DNA of 64,000 nucleotides. It comes from Alphaproteobacteria bacterium. GTDB taxonomy: Bacteria; Pseudomonadota; Alphaproteobacteria; Rhodobacterales; Rhodobacteraceae. The notes under the pieces were generated by a model. The model worked only from the letters and a program-made list of their open reading frames with translations, searched no databases and had not been told where the DNA came from. This document shows positions 31,509-40,446 of this stretch, one piece after another. The translations under genes were made by a program, and so were the position numbers. How positions within the stretch are numbered: the first letter of the stretch is position 1; each line of letters opens with the position of its first letter. Where the stretch lies: positions 55,190 to 119,189 of the forward strand of contig JAUIIR010000005.1 of assembly GCA_030431485.1 (NCBI GenBank), given 5' to 3'.

Positions 31509-31548
31509 GGCTTTACCCATCGCCTAGAACTGGCACCTTTACGGACAA

Positions 31549-32874
31549 TTATCCGTACAAAGCTTGCGGCAAGAGAACCCGCACCGCCGCGCCGCGCATG
31601 ACTGTCTCATCAATAACGATCTGACCGCCCATCGCCGTTGCAAAGTTTTGTGCCATCGGCAGGCCAACCCCAACACCTGACGTCGTTCCGGTCTCGTGCC
31701 CCAAACGCTCAAATGCATCGAATGCGTTTTTGGTTGTTCCCTTGGGAAAACCGGGCCCGTCGTCTTTGAAAAGGATCTCCACCATCCCGCCATCGACAAC
31801 CTGCGCGCTGACGTCGATGGTTCCATCTTGATTTGAGTATTTTACAGCATTGTCCAGCACCTGCTTGAAAACGGATGCTGCCCAAACCGGATTGGCTTCC
31901 ACGTACAGGTCACCGTCAATTCGGGTGTTCAGGGTCAACCCTTTGTTCCGCACGGTGTCGAGAAATCGGCCTCTTACTGTCTCAAACACATCAAGCACCG
32001 GCACTGTCATCTTTTCGGATTGCGCTTTCTCACTCTGCCAGTTGGCGAAATCGAAAATATTCTCGATAATCTGGCGCAGCGTGTGTGAAGACGTCAGAAT
32101 CTGCTGTGTATGCCGATCAACCTGCTCTGGGTTCAGTATATGCGCTGCTTTCGCGTCTGTGTTCAGCAGTTCCGCGTACCCTGAAATCGCATGCAAAGGC
32201 GTCAGCATTTCGTGACTGACGCTGCGCATCAACGCGCTCTTCGCCTCGCTCGATTTCAAAGCCTGTTGCTGGGCATCGATCAACCATCTCGCATGCAAGC
32301 GGGTTTGGCGGACCAAATAACCAACAACGAAAAGTATCGTACCAAAAACCGTAATGGCGCTGGCCGGTGCCAGAACTTTCGCAGCGATGTCTGGTGCAAG
32401 CTCGGACGCGCGTGTCGAGCCGATGTTCATTCCCCAGCTGATAAGCCACAGCATGACCGGAACACTCACCATAAAGATGAGCAGGGACCTGTGCGTACGC
32501 CCCGAGAACATCGCAAATGGAGCGGTTGCGGTTGCGATAAACAGAATCGAGACGTTGCCTTCAGGTGGCGTCCAATAGCTCCCAAGCGCCACTGCCAAAT
32601 TGACGGCGTTCAACCACACGACGGCTGCAATGAGGTGCTTTTCGAAATGGTGAAGTGCAATGCCCGCAAGAATACCGCATGTCGCAATCCCCGCCGCGAA
32701 CGTGAGCTTGGGAGCATTAAGATAGTAGGTCGTCGCCATCCAGGCCAATGCAAAAGCGATGACATAGCGAACCAGCACAGTTGAGTAGCGGACTCGCATT
32801 TCCTCGCTGCTGCCAAAGCTGGCCTGCTGTGTGACTGGCGCCATTGTTTGCCTTGATGCCTTTCTCGGACCCAC
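31549..32874 (-). CDS. Orphan membrane sensor histidine kinase
   Basis: Sensor kinase of 441 residues. About five or six hydrophobic segments (roughly residues 31-190) make an integral-membrane sensor without an obvious periplasmic domain. A HisKA domain with the phospho-acceptor His221 (SVSHEMLTPLHAI) and an HATPase domain with N-box DNAVKYS, G1 DDGPGFP and G2 GVGVGLPMA follow. The start appears to be GTG at 32874 after AAGGGA; ATG 32844 is an alternative. No response regulator is adjacent. It converges on katG and is divergent from the Mrp operon, so its signal is unknown. Confidence 0.88.
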   Translation of the reverse strand: MGPRKASRQTMAPVTQQASFGSSEEMRVRYSTVLVRYVIAFALAWMATTYYLNAPKLTFAAGIATCGILAGIALHHFEKHLIAAVVWLNAVNLAVALGSYWTPPEGNVSILFIATATAPFAMFSGRTHRSLLIFMVSVPVMLWLISWGMNIGSTRASELAPDIAAKVLAPASAITVFGTILFVVGYLVRQTRLHARWLIDAQQQALKSSEAKSALMRSVSHEMLTPLHAISGYAELLNTDAKAAHILNPEQVDRHTQQILTSSHTLRQIIENIFDFANWQSEKAQSEKMTVPVLDVFETVRGRFLDTVRNKGLTLNTRIDGDLYVEANPVWAASVFKQVLDNAVKYSNQDGTIDVSAQVVDGGMVEILFKDDGPGFPKGTTKNAFDAFERLGHETGTTSGVGVGLPMAQNFATAMGGQIVIDETVMRGAAVRVLLPQALYG

Positions 32875-33227
32875 AAGGATCCCTTAAAATCCACAGCGGT
32901 CTCTCTCTGGCCCGCACAATAAAGGGCACAGTGCCAAAATGGCCGCTGTGCCGCCCTACTCATCTATCATTAGCTGGTAAATGCGTCTGATAGACAATAC
33001 GCAGTCACTAAAGATAGCTGTCTTCGCAAGCAGTCTTTGTTAGAGCTTCCAAAGATTGAAATTTTTCATCTACCTCGATCACAAGCTCGACGTTCCGCAT
33101 TGTCAGAAAGTGCATTTGAACGCGTTTCTAGCCCGCTCTGCAGACGAATCCTGCACCGGGCCTTTTACAACGCGCACGTTTGAGGATATTGCGCTCCGAG
33201 GCAATTCGAGTTGGACTGACGGTTGAT
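32875..33227. other. Divergent intergenic region between histidine kinase and Mrp operon
   Basis: In 353 bases without a supported gene, the main structure is a nested dyad at 32925-32952: outer arms GGCACAG / CTGTGCC and inner arms GCCA / TGGC around AAA. It lies 51-78 bases upstream of the kinase start and could be an operator or an RNA hairpin in the kinase leader. No clear sigma-70 promoter for mrpA was identified, and the mrpA ATG has only a weak ribosome-binding site. Confidence 0.5.
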
Positions 33228-36089
33228 ATGAGCACTTCGAGCAATCTTCTATTTCTCATCGCCTTGTTGCCGTTTCTTGGTGCCCTCGTTCCCGGCGTCA
33301 TGATCCGCGCGGGTCGGAACGTTGCAGCAACCTTTACTGCTGTGCCGACCGCAATCGCACTGATCTTATTGCTCACCTTTGCGCCAGCCGTAATGCGGGG
33401 AGAGGTCATTCAAGCCGAACTCAACTGGCTTCCCCAGTTGGGATTGTCCGCATCGTTCTTCCTCGACGGTCTGGGCCTGCTGTTTGCCTGCATGATCTTG
33501 GGCGTCGGATTGTTGATCACGCTTTACGCCCGGTTCTACTTGTCGGGCGAGGACCCGGTTGGGCAGTTCTATACCTACCTCCTGCTATTCCAGGGCGCGA
33601 TGCTGGGTATTGTGATTTCCGACAATATCTTGCTGCTTCTGGTGTTCTGGGAGCTGACGTCGCTGTCTTCTTTCCTGCTCATCGGCTATTGGAAGCATCT
33701 GCCCGAAGGACGCCAGGGCGCGCGCATGGCGCTGACCGTGACCGGGGCGGGGGGTCTGGCAATGATCGGGGGTATGCTGATCCTGGGAAATATCGCGGGC
33801 GGCTACAACCTGACTGACATTCTACAGGCGGGCGATGCGATCCGCGCATCTGAATGGTACATGCCCGCTCTCATTCTGATCCTGCTTGGCGCGTTCACCA
33901 AATCCGCACAGTTCCCGTTCCACTTCTGGCTGCCGCACGCGATGGCCGCCCCGACACCGGTCTCGGCCTATCTGCATTCAGCCACGATGGTCAAAGCGGG
34001 TGTGTTCCTTATGGCCCGCATGTGGCCTGTGCTTTCTGGGACTGATGCATGGTTCTACATCGTTGGAACGATTGGGCTGATCACGATGGTGTTGGGCGCG
34101 CTCATTGCTCTGTTCAAAGACGATCTCAAGGCACTGCTGGCGTTCTCGACCGTGAGCCACCTTGGCCTGCTCACCATGCTGTTGGGATTTGGAACCGAAG
34201 CGGCTGCGGTGGCGGCGGTCTTCCACATCATCAACCACCTGACGTTCAAAGCCGCGCTGTTTATGACGGCGGGGATCATCGACCACGAGACCCACACCCG
34301 CGACATCAAACGGCTTGGCGGACTGCGCCACCTTATGCCGCTGACATTCTTCATCGGCACCGTCGCCGCCCTGTCGATGGCGGGTATCCCGCTTTTCAAT
34401 GGATTCCTGTCCAAGGAAATGATGCTTGAAGAGGCGTCCCATACCTATTGGGCCGGGAACCATTACGTTGTGCCCGTGCTTGCGACCCTTGGCGCTTTGT
34501 TATCCGTAGCCTATTCGCTTCGTTTCATAAGCCATGTGTTCCTCGGACCGGTGCGCAATGATTACCCGGCAAAGCCACATGATCCGCCGTTTGGCTTGTG
34601 GGCCGCTCCGGCGTTGCTCGTGATCCTTGTGATTCTGATCGGCGTCATGCCGTTTCTGGCAGAGGGCATCGTCACGGCGGCGGCAAGCGCAGTCACAGGC
34701 GCTGATCTGCATCCTCACCTCAAGATTTGGCATGGTGTCACGCCCGCGCTTTACATGTCGATCATCGCGGTGATCGGCGGTGCAATCTTGCTCGCGCTGC
34801 ATGCGCCGCTTGACAAGGCGTGGATCAAAGCACCGCGCCCCGAAGCCAAAGCAATCTTTGACCGGTTGATCGCCGCTATCGTCGGACTGACACAGCGGAT
34901 CACATACAGCACGCATAATGGCGCGATCAGCCGCTATCTTGCGATCTTTACCATTGCGTCAGTGCTGCTCGGCGCGCTTGCCTTCATGGGTGGGGGTCTG
35001 TCTGCCCCGACCCGCGACATGCTTCCCGTTCCGGCCGTTATCGCGGTGGGATGGATCATGCTGATCGTGGCCACGGTTTCGGTTGTGACCATGCATCATC
35101 ACCGGTTCCGTGCGCTTGTGTTGATTGGCATCATCGGCCTGACCATCTCGGCCGGATTTGTCTACATGTCCGCGCCCGACCTGGCGCTGACGCAGATCTC
35201 CGTGGAAACGGTTACGATCATGCTGCTCCTGCTGGCGCTGCACTTCCTGCCCAAGGAAACGCCGAAAGAAAGTTCAGTCGGTCGCAAGATGCACGACGGG
35301 ATCATCGCAGTGGCTGCCGGTGCTGGCGTCGGGGGTTTGGCATTTGCATTCATGCAGCGCGACATCTCGACGATCTCGTCTTACCATGTCGAAAACAGCT
35401 ACGAAGGCGGTGGCGGCACAAACGTGGTGAACGTGATCCTCGTCGACTTCAGGGGTTACGATACCTACGGCGAAATCATCGTTCTGGGGATTGCCGGTTT
35501 GCTGATCTACGCATTGATGCACGCCTTGCTCGACGGGCCTGCCGCACGGCGTCTGCGCAATACGGACTATTCGCAGGACCGCTCCAAGGACCGCCACCCC
35601 CTCATGATGGTGGTCGTCACGCGGGTGCTGATGCCCATCGCATTGATGGTCGGCCTTTACATCTTCCTGCGCGGCCACAACCAGCCGGGCGGTGGTTTTG
35701 TGGCGGGCCTAGTGGTCGCGATTGCATTGCTGATGCAGTATATGGCCTCCGGCTTTGCCTGGACACAGGATCGCCAGCGGATCGAGTACCACACGCTGAT
35801 CGGTTTCGGTGTCATTATCGCTGGGATCACCGGCGCCGGGGCATGGGTCTTTGGCGTACCCTTCCTCACCAGCTCATACACATATGTGCACCTCCCTCCG
35901 ATCGAAGAATTCGAACTGGCAACCGCCATGCTGTTTGACCTTGGTGTGTTCCTGACGGTTCTGGGGGCGGTCATGCTAATGCTCTACAGTCTGTCTCGCA
36001 TCGCGCGCTTCGCCGGCGAAACAGTGAATGTCGAGGCTATGGATTACGATCCGGCCAGCCGGGTCGATGACGGAACGGAGGAGCGCTGA
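33228..36089 (+). CDS. mrpA: Mrp-type Na+/H+ antiporter subunits A and B fused (MrpAB/MnhAB/PhaAB)
   Basis: Large membrane subunit of the multisubunit cation/proton antiporter, 953 residues. The N-terminal region is a NADH-dehydrogenase subunit-5-like proton channel (SFLLIGYWKHLPEGRQGARMA, FHFWLPHAMAAPTPVSAYLHSATMVKAGV, given in part). The C-terminal part after about residue 780 is a MrpB-like domain (LRGHNQPGGGFVAGLVVAIALLMQYM). The A-B fusion is typical of alphaproteobacterial group 2 systems. A 16-codon upstream extension to 33180 is non-conserved. It is the first gene of mrpAB-C-D-E-F-G. Confidence 0.95.
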   Translation: MSTSSNLLFLIALLPFLGALVPGVMIRAGRNVAATFTAVPTAIALILLLTFAPAVMRGEVIQAELNWLPQLGLSASFFLDGLGLLFACMILGVGLLITLYARFYLSGEDPVGQFYTYLLLFQGAMLGIVISDNILLLLVFWELTSLSSFLLIGYWKHLPEGRQGARMALTVTGAGGLAMIGGMLILGNIAGGYNLTDILQAGDAIRASEWYMPALILILLGAFTKSAQFPFHFWLPHAMAAPTPVSAYLHSATMVKAGVFLMARMWPVLSGTDAWFYIVGTIGLITMVLGALIALFKDDLKALLAFSTVSHLGLLTMLLGFGTEAAAVAAVFHIINHLTFKAALFMTAGIIDHETHTRDIKRLGGLRHLMPLTFFIGTVAALSMAGIPLFNGFLSKEMMLEEASHTYWAGNHYVVPVLATLGALLSVAYSLRFISHVFLGPVRNDYPAKPHDPPFGLWAAPALLVILVILIGVMPFLAEGIVTAAASAVTGADLHPHLKIWHGVTPALYMSIIAVIGGAILLALHAPLDKAWIKAPRPEAKAIFDRLIAAIVGLTQRITYSTHNGAISRYLAIFTIASVLLGALAFMGGGLSAPTRDMLPVPAVIAVGWIMLIVATVSVVTMHHHRFRALVLIGIIGLTISAGFVYMSAPDLALTQISVETVTIMLLLLALHFLPKETPKESSVGRKMHDGIIAVAAGAGVGGLAFAFMQRDISTISSYHVENSYEGGGGTNVVNVILVDFRGYDTYGEIIVLGIAGLLIYALMHALLDGPAARRLRNTDYSQDRSKDRHPLMMVVVTRVLMPIALMVGLYIFLRGHNQPGGGFVAGLVVAIALLMQYMASGFAWTQDRQRIEYHTLIGFGVIIAGITGAGAWVFGVPFLTSSYTYVHLPPIEEFELATAMLFDLGVFLTVLGAVMLMLYSLSRIARFAGETVNVEAMDYDPASRVDDGTEER

Positions 36090-36090
36090 C

Positions 36091-36444
36091 ATGGAACTTC
36101 TTGTTGCAAGCGCCATCGGAGCTATGACCGCAGGGGGCGTCTACCTGCTGCTGCGTCTGCGCACGTTCCCGGTGATCCTGGGCCTCGCGCTCCTATCCTA
36201 CGCCGTGAACGTCTTTCTGTTCTCCAGCGGCCGTCTTGCCATCGACATGTCACCTATTCTGTCGAAATACGGAGAGGCCAGCTATACCGACCCGCTGCCC
36301 CAGGCGCTCGTTCTGACCGCCATCGTGATTTCGTTCGGCATGACCGCTGTTCTGGTGATGATCTCGCTCGGTGCGTATCTCGAAGCGGATAGCGACGAGA
36401 TCGACATTGACCAAGCCGACCTCGATGAGGATGCCGCGAAATGA
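36091..36444 (+). CDS. mrpC: Mrp antiporter subunit C
   Basis: NuoK-like subunit of 117 residues with three hydrophobic helices and an acidic tail (EADSDEIDIDQADLDEDA). The segment FPVILGLALLSYAVNVFLFSSGR and the PLPQALVLTAIVISFGMTA helix are the MrpC signatures. ATG 36091 lies one base after the mrpA stop, and the 3' end overlaps mrpD by four bases. Confidence 0.95.
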   Translation: MELLVASAIGAMTAGGVYLLLRLRTFPVILGLALLSYAVNVFLFSSGRLAIDMSPILSKYGEASYTDPLPQALVLTAIVISFGMTAVLVMISLGAYLEADSDEIDIDQADLDEDAAK

Positions 36445-37973
36445 GCCATTGGATCATCCTCCCCGTCGTTCTGCCCGCGATGCTGGCGCCGATCATCGGA
36501 TTCGTAATGCGTTACGATATTGTGCTCGCGCGCATTGCATCCACCGTTGGAACAGCGCTCTTGCTTGCGATTTCCATCGTTCTGCTTGTCATGGCGATGG
36601 ACGGCACAACCCATATCTACCGTCTGGGGGACTGGCCTGCGCCTTTCGGCATTGTGCTTGTCCTCGACCGCCTGTCGGCTCTGATGGTGCTGTTAACATC
36701 CCTGCTGGCTATGATGGTACTCTTGCACGCAATGGCTACGGGCTGGGACAACCGCGGACGGCATTTCCACGCTCTGTTCCAGTTTCAGCTCATGGGGATT
36801 TGTGGTGCATTCCTGACAGGTGACATTTTCAACCTGTTCGTCTTCTTCGAAATTCTTCTCATCGCCTCCTATGGTCTGATGATACACTCCGGCGGCCGTG
36901 AACGTATGCGCGCGGGGCTGCAATATGTGGTGATGAACCTCGCCGGATCGACACTTTTCCTCTTTGCGCTTGGGACGCTCTACGCCAGCACAGGAACGCT
37001 CAATATCGCTGATCTGGCGGCCAAGATTCCTGACATACCCGCAGACGAGGCCGGCCTTGTCCGCGTTGCAGCGATGCTCTTGATGATCGTCTTTGCGGTC
37101 AAAGCTGCGCTCTTCCCGGTTCAGTTCTGGCTGCCGGCAACGTATGCCAACGCGCCTGCACCGGTCGCGGCACTCTTTGCGATCATGACAAAGGTTGGGG
37201 CCTATGCGATCCTGCGCGTGCACACCGTTGTCTTTGGTCCTGGTGTGCCCGGAACAGACGGCATGATCGACGCGTGGCTGTTCCCGGCGGCCATCGTGAC
37301 CATAGCGCTGGGCGCATTCGGCGTGCTGGGTGCCAAGCGCCTGATGCCGTTGATCGGCTTCTCAGTGGTCGGCTCGATGGGCACACTCCTGGTGGCCGTC
37401 GCAGCGTTCTCGCCCGTCGCCACCACAGCTGCGCTTTACTATATGGTGCACTCGACCTTTGCGGCAGCCTGCCTGTTCCTGATCGCGGACCTGGTTGTCA
37501 GCCGCCGCGATGGGGACAGCCTGACACCAAGAGCGCCTACGGTGCAGAACGGCCTGTTTGCAGCAATCTTCTTTGCCGCTGTGATCGCGATGGCGGGCAT
37601 GCCGCCGCTCAGTGGCTTCCTGGGCAAGCTCTTGGTACTGGATGCTTTGAGGGACCCGGATGTAATCGTCTGGGCCTGGACCGCCATCCTCGTGGGCTCC
37701 TTGCTGACCATTGTCGGATTTGCCCGCGCAGGCAGCGCGCTTTTCTGGAAATCGACCTCGATTGATCCCTCAATCCCCGAAGGTGAAGCTGTGGCGCAAC
37801 CCGATGTCGCAACGCCCGCTCAGGTGGCGCCGGTCATGCTCACGCTGTCGGCGCTTGTGGTTTTGTCGGTCTTTGCGGGCCCGGTTGCCGGGTACCTGGA
37901 GCGAACCTCCGAGCAATTGTTCGACAGGGCGGGGTACATTTCCGCCGTGCTGTCACCGGGCGAGGAGGGTTGA
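36441..37973 (+). CDS. mrpD: Mrp antiporter subunit D
   Basis: NuoN/NuoL-like proton-channel subunit, 510 residues with about 14 hydrophobic helices. It shows GDIFNLFVFFEILLIASYGLM, FPVQFWLPATYANAPAPVAALFAIMTKVGAYAI (in part) and MPPLSGFLGKLLVLDAL, typical of MrpD. It overlaps mrpC by four bases and is followed by mrpE after four bases. Confidence 0.96.
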   Translation: MSHWIILPVVLPAMLAPIIGFVMRYDIVLARIASTVGTALLLAISIVLLVMAMDGTTHIYRLGDWPAPFGIVLVLDRLSALMVLLTSLLAMMVLLHAMATGWDNRGRHFHALFQFQLMGICGAFLTGDIFNLFVFFEILLIASYGLMIHSGGRERMRAGLQYVVMNLAGSTLFLFALGTLYASTGTLNIADLAAKIPDIPADEAGLVRVAAMLLMIVFAVKAALFPVQFWLPATYANAPAPVAALFAIMTKVGAYAILRVHTVVFGPGVPGTDGMIDAWLFPAAIVTIALGAFGVLGAKRLMPLIGFSVVGSMGTLLVAVAAFSPVATTAALYYMVHSTFAAACLFLIADLVVSRRDGDSLTPRAPTVQNGLFAAIFFAAVIAMAGMPPLSGFLGKLLVLDALRDPDVIVWAWTAILVGSLLTIVGFARAGSALFWKSTSIDPSIPEGEAVAQPDVATPAQVAPVMLTLSALVVLSVFAGPVAGYLERTSEQLFDRAGYISAVLSPGEEG

Positions 37974-37977
37974 AACC

Positions 37978-38469
37978 ATGTTGAAGCGTTTTGTCCCGCA
38001 TCCGCTGCTCAGCCTTACCTTGATTTTTGTCTGGCTCGGTCTCGTGAACAAATTCACCTTGGGTAACCTGTTGCTGGGCACTGTGTTCGCAGTGATCATT
38101 CCGATGCTGACCGCGCCGTATTGGCCCGATCGTCCCAAGATCAGCCGGCCGTTCAAAGGGCTTGAATACGTCTTCGTTGTGATTTGGGATATCATTGTCG
38201 CCAACGTGGAAGTCGCCATAATCATCCTGTTCAAACGAGAGCGGGACATTCGTTCGCAGTGGATCGTCGTTCCGCTGGAACTCACTTCTGCTGAGGCGAT
38301 TACAGTGCTTGCGGGAACAATCACCATGACCCCGGGCACGGTCTCTACCATGCTGGCTGCAGATGGTGGCAGTATCCTTGTGCATTGTCTGCACACGGAT
38401 GATGCCGACGCTGTGCGGGATGAGATCAAGAACAGATATGAACGGCGGCTGAAGGAGATATTCGAATGA
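37978..38469 (+). CDS. mrpE: Mrp antiporter subunit E
   Basis: Small membrane subunit of 163 residues, specific to the Mrp complex. The VLAGTITMTPGTVSTMLAADG segment and HCLHTDDAD are the MrpE signatures. ATG 37978 is chosen because the longer in-frame ORF lies entirely inside mrpD. It overlaps mrpF by four bases. Confidence 0.94.
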   Translation: MLKRFVPHPLLSLTLIFVWLGLVNKFTLGNLLLGTVFAVIIPMLTAPYWPDRPKISRPFKGLEYVFVVIWDIIVANVEVAIIILFKRERDIRSQWIVVPLELTSAEAITVLAGTITMTPGTVSTMLAADGGSILVHCLHTDDADAVRDEIKNRYERRLKEIFE

Positions 38470-38735
38470 TCGAAGCAGCAATCCTGTTCGCTGCCGGATG
38501 CTATGGCGTTGCTCTCTTGCTTGACCTGTGGCGCATTGCACAGGGTCCCAACGCCGCCGACCGCATTCTGGCGCTCGATACAATGGTCATCAACGTAATC
38601 GCACTGTTGGTGCTCTACGGCGTGTGGCGCGGCACAGCGATTTACTTTGAAGCCGCCATGCTTGTTGCGATGGTCGGATTTGTCTCCACCGTCGCCTACT
38701 GCCGCTTCCTGCTGCGCGGCGATATCATTGAGTGA
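38466..38735 (+). CDS. mrpF: Mrp antiporter subunit F
   Basis: An 89-residue subunit with three hydrophobic helices and the MrpF signature LWRIAQGPNAADRILALDTM. It overlaps mrpE by four bases (ATGA) and precedes mrpG by nine bases. Confidence 0.95.
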   Translation: MIEAAILFAAGCYGVALLLDLWRIAQGPNAADRILALDTMVINVIALLVLYGVWRGTAIYFEAAMLVAMVGFVSTVAYCRFLLRGDIIE

Positions 38736-38744
38736 GGGCGGAAC

Positions 38745-39131
38745 ATGAACTTCATCGTTGAACTTCTGATCGCCATCTCGCTTGTTGTCAGTGGCATTTT
38801 TGGTTTGGTGGGCTCGTATGGTCTGGTCAAATTGAAGGACAGCCTTCAGCGACTTCACGCTCCGACAAAGGCCACGACGCTGGGTGTCGGCGGAGTGCTC
38901 GTGGCGTCCATGCTCTATTTCTATGCCAAGACCGGCCATCTTTCGGTCCACGAGCTGCTGATTTCGGTTTTCCTGCTATTAACCGCACCCATCACGGCAA
39001 ATTTCATCGCGAAGACCTATATGGCCCGCAATCTCAAAAGATCGGACCTGCCAGAAAGCCAGTCCACCTGCGGTTGGTCGATCTATGACGAACCACCTGA
39101 ATCGCGCCCTGTTTCGGTTGAGCCAGACTAA
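38745..39131 (+). CDS. mrpG: Mrp antiporter subunit G
   Basis: A 128-residue subunit with three hydrophobic helices and the MrpG features GSYGLVKLKDSLQRLHAPTKATTLG and LTAPITANFIAKTY, followed by a soluble tail. It is the last gene of the antiporter operon. Its stop overlaps the end of the convergent MarR-type gene by four bases, so no terminator separates them. Confidence 0.94.
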   Translation: MNFIVELLIAISLVVSGIFGLVGSYGLVKLKDSLQRLHAPTKATTLGVGGVLVASMLYFYAKTGHLSVHELLISVFLLLTAPITANFIAKTYMARNLKRSDLPESQSTCGWSIYDEPPESRPVSVEPD

Positions 39132-39625
39132 GGCTTCTTGCTCGCCCTGATCTCACCCGTGGTGAGAACCGGCGAGGCGTCCAGACTTTTCGCGTCCAGC
39201 ATGTCGGCCACACGTTCAAGTGTGGCAACAAGCTGGGCTTGCTCCCAATCAGCCATTTCCAGAAACTTTCGCACATAGCGCTGCTGAAGAGCGTCCGGCG
39301 CGTTCTCAAGCCGGGTATGCCCGTCCGTCGTTACAGTAACATTGGTCTGGCGGCGATCCTGCTTGGATGGCACCCGTTCGACCAAGCCCTGCGCGACCAG
39401 CTTGTCCACCAGCGCAGATACGGTGGCCTGACTAACGCCCATCTGCGTTGCCAATGCCTTGGGTGTGACACTATCGCGATCATCCACAATCTGCAGCACC
39501 CTCAACTGTGCAGGTGTCAATCCGACTGCACCGGCAAGGTCCCGTGCATAAAGCTCTGTCGCACGCAAAATGCGGCGCAAAGCAATGAGGCTGTCATCCA
39601 TGCGGGCGTTGGCATCAGTCGTCAT
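39128..39625 (-). CDS. ectR: MarR-family regulator, EctR-like
   Basis: Winged-helix MarR-type repressor of about 165 residues. The DNA-binding core is visible as LTPAQLRVLQIVDDRD, TPKALATQMGVSQATVSALVDKLVAQGLVERV (in part) and the wing SKQDRRQTNVTVT. Start ATG 39625 lacks a clear ribosome-binding site; an ATG at 39661 is in frame but gives a non-conserved N-terminus. It is divergent from ectA, the position of EctR, the MarR-type repressor of ectABC described in methylotrophs. Palindromes in the gap are candidate operators. The name is by context and size. Confidence 0.78.
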   Translation of the reverse strand: MTTDANARMDDSLIALRRILRATELYARDLAGAVGLTPAQLRVLQIVDDRDSVTPKALATQMGVSQATVSALVDKLVAQGLVERVPSKQDRRQTNVTVTTDGHTRLENAPDALQQRYVRKFLEMADWEQAQLVATLERVADMLDAKSLDASPVLTTGEIRASKKP

Positions 39626-39686
39626 GCATATGACATCGCATGAAAGCTTGCAGAGCATCAATTGGCTTGCGTCGACATGTAATTTG

Positions 39687-39696
39687 CTTAGCTAAG
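39687..39696. promoter_or_regulatory. Candidate EctR operator 1
   Basis: CTTAGCTAAG is a perfect 10-base palindrome. It continues, with one mismatch on each side, into TT and AA (39684-39699), and is centred about 65 bases from the ectR start. It is a suitable size for a MarR-type dimer. Confidence 0.45.
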
Positions 39697-39818
39697 TAAT
39701 TTGGGAACCAAGTCACAGGTTTCACGTTATATGCTTCAGTGGCTGGTTAAAGCGGAATGGTGCTTGTAGCTTGCTATCGCGCGCATGTCTTTACTATTGA
39801 AATGAATAACGCTGTATA

Positions 39819-39840
39819 CTAATTAGTTAGGCGAACTAAC
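39819..39840. promoter_or_regulatory. Candidate ectA promoter and EctR operator 2
   Basis: A perfect CTAATTAG palindrome (39819-39826) is overlapped by TTAGTT-AGGCG-AACTAA (39823-39839) and GTTAG-GCGAA-CTAAC (39826-39840). TATACT at 39815-39820 is a good -10-like hexamer; no well-placed -35 is seen, which would suit an osmotically regulated promoter. The dyads end 15 bases before the ectA ATG, where a bound repressor would block transcription. Confidence 0.5.
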
Positions 39841-39855
39841 AAAAGGTCAGGAAAG

Positions 39856-40389
39856 ATGCCAAAAAACAGTGACATTCCCCGAACGCGCACGCCCCGTCTG
39901 CGCAAACCTGAAGCGACGGACGGGGCTGCCATTTGGGAGCTTGTGAAAGACTGCAAGCCTCTCGACGAGAATTCCATGTACTGTAACTTGGTTCAGGCCG
40001 ATCATTTTCGGGACACGTGTGTTGTCGCGGAACTTGACGGCGAGATTGTTGGCTGGATCTCCGGCTACATGATCCCAGACGAAAACGCGCTGTTCGTGTG
40101 GCAGGTCGCTGTTGGCGAAAAAGCACGCGGTTTTGGTCTTGGCAAGAAAATGCTACTTGAGTTGGTCGAGCGTGACGCGTGTGACGACGCGACAACTCTG
40201 AAAACCACCATCACGCGCGACAACGTCGCGTCATGGGCACTGTTCCGCAGCTTTGCGCGCAGCATCGGCGGCGAACTGGATGATGAGCCGCATTTCACGC
40301 GCGACGAGCACTTTGAAGGTCGGCACGCGACTGAACATATGGTGTCTATCTCCCTGCCCGCGGTTGGCGACCTCAAGCGTGCAGCTTAA
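39856..40389 (+). CDS. ectA: L-2,4-diaminobutyrate N-acetyltransferase EctA
   Basis: GNAT-family acetyltransferase that makes N-gamma-acetyl-diaminobutyrate, the second ectoine-specific step. The 177-residue length is normal. Family features are LRKPEATDGAAIWELVKDCKPLDENSMYCNLV (in part), the acetyl-CoA loop VGEKARGFGLGKKML and TLKTTITRDNVASWALFRSFA. ATG 39856 follows AGGAAAG. It is the first gene of ectA-ectB-ectC-ask. Confidence 0.97.
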   Translation: MPKNSDIPRTRTPRLRKPEATDGAAIWELVKDCKPLDENSMYCNLVQADHFRDTCVVAELDGEIVGWISGYMIPDENALFVWQVAVGEKARGFGLGKKMLLELVERDACDDATTLKTTITRDNVASWALFRSFARSIGGELDDEPHFTRDEHFEGRHATEHMVSISLPAVGDLKRAA

Positions 40390-40446
40390 TCGCTGCACCA
40401 CACCTCTCCCGAAAAATTAAATCCGAATGCCTTGAAAGGACACATG

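Noticed and set aside
37953..38951. 332-codon minus-strand open frame
   Set aside because: Lies opposite mrpE, mrpF and mrpG, all of which are well supported.
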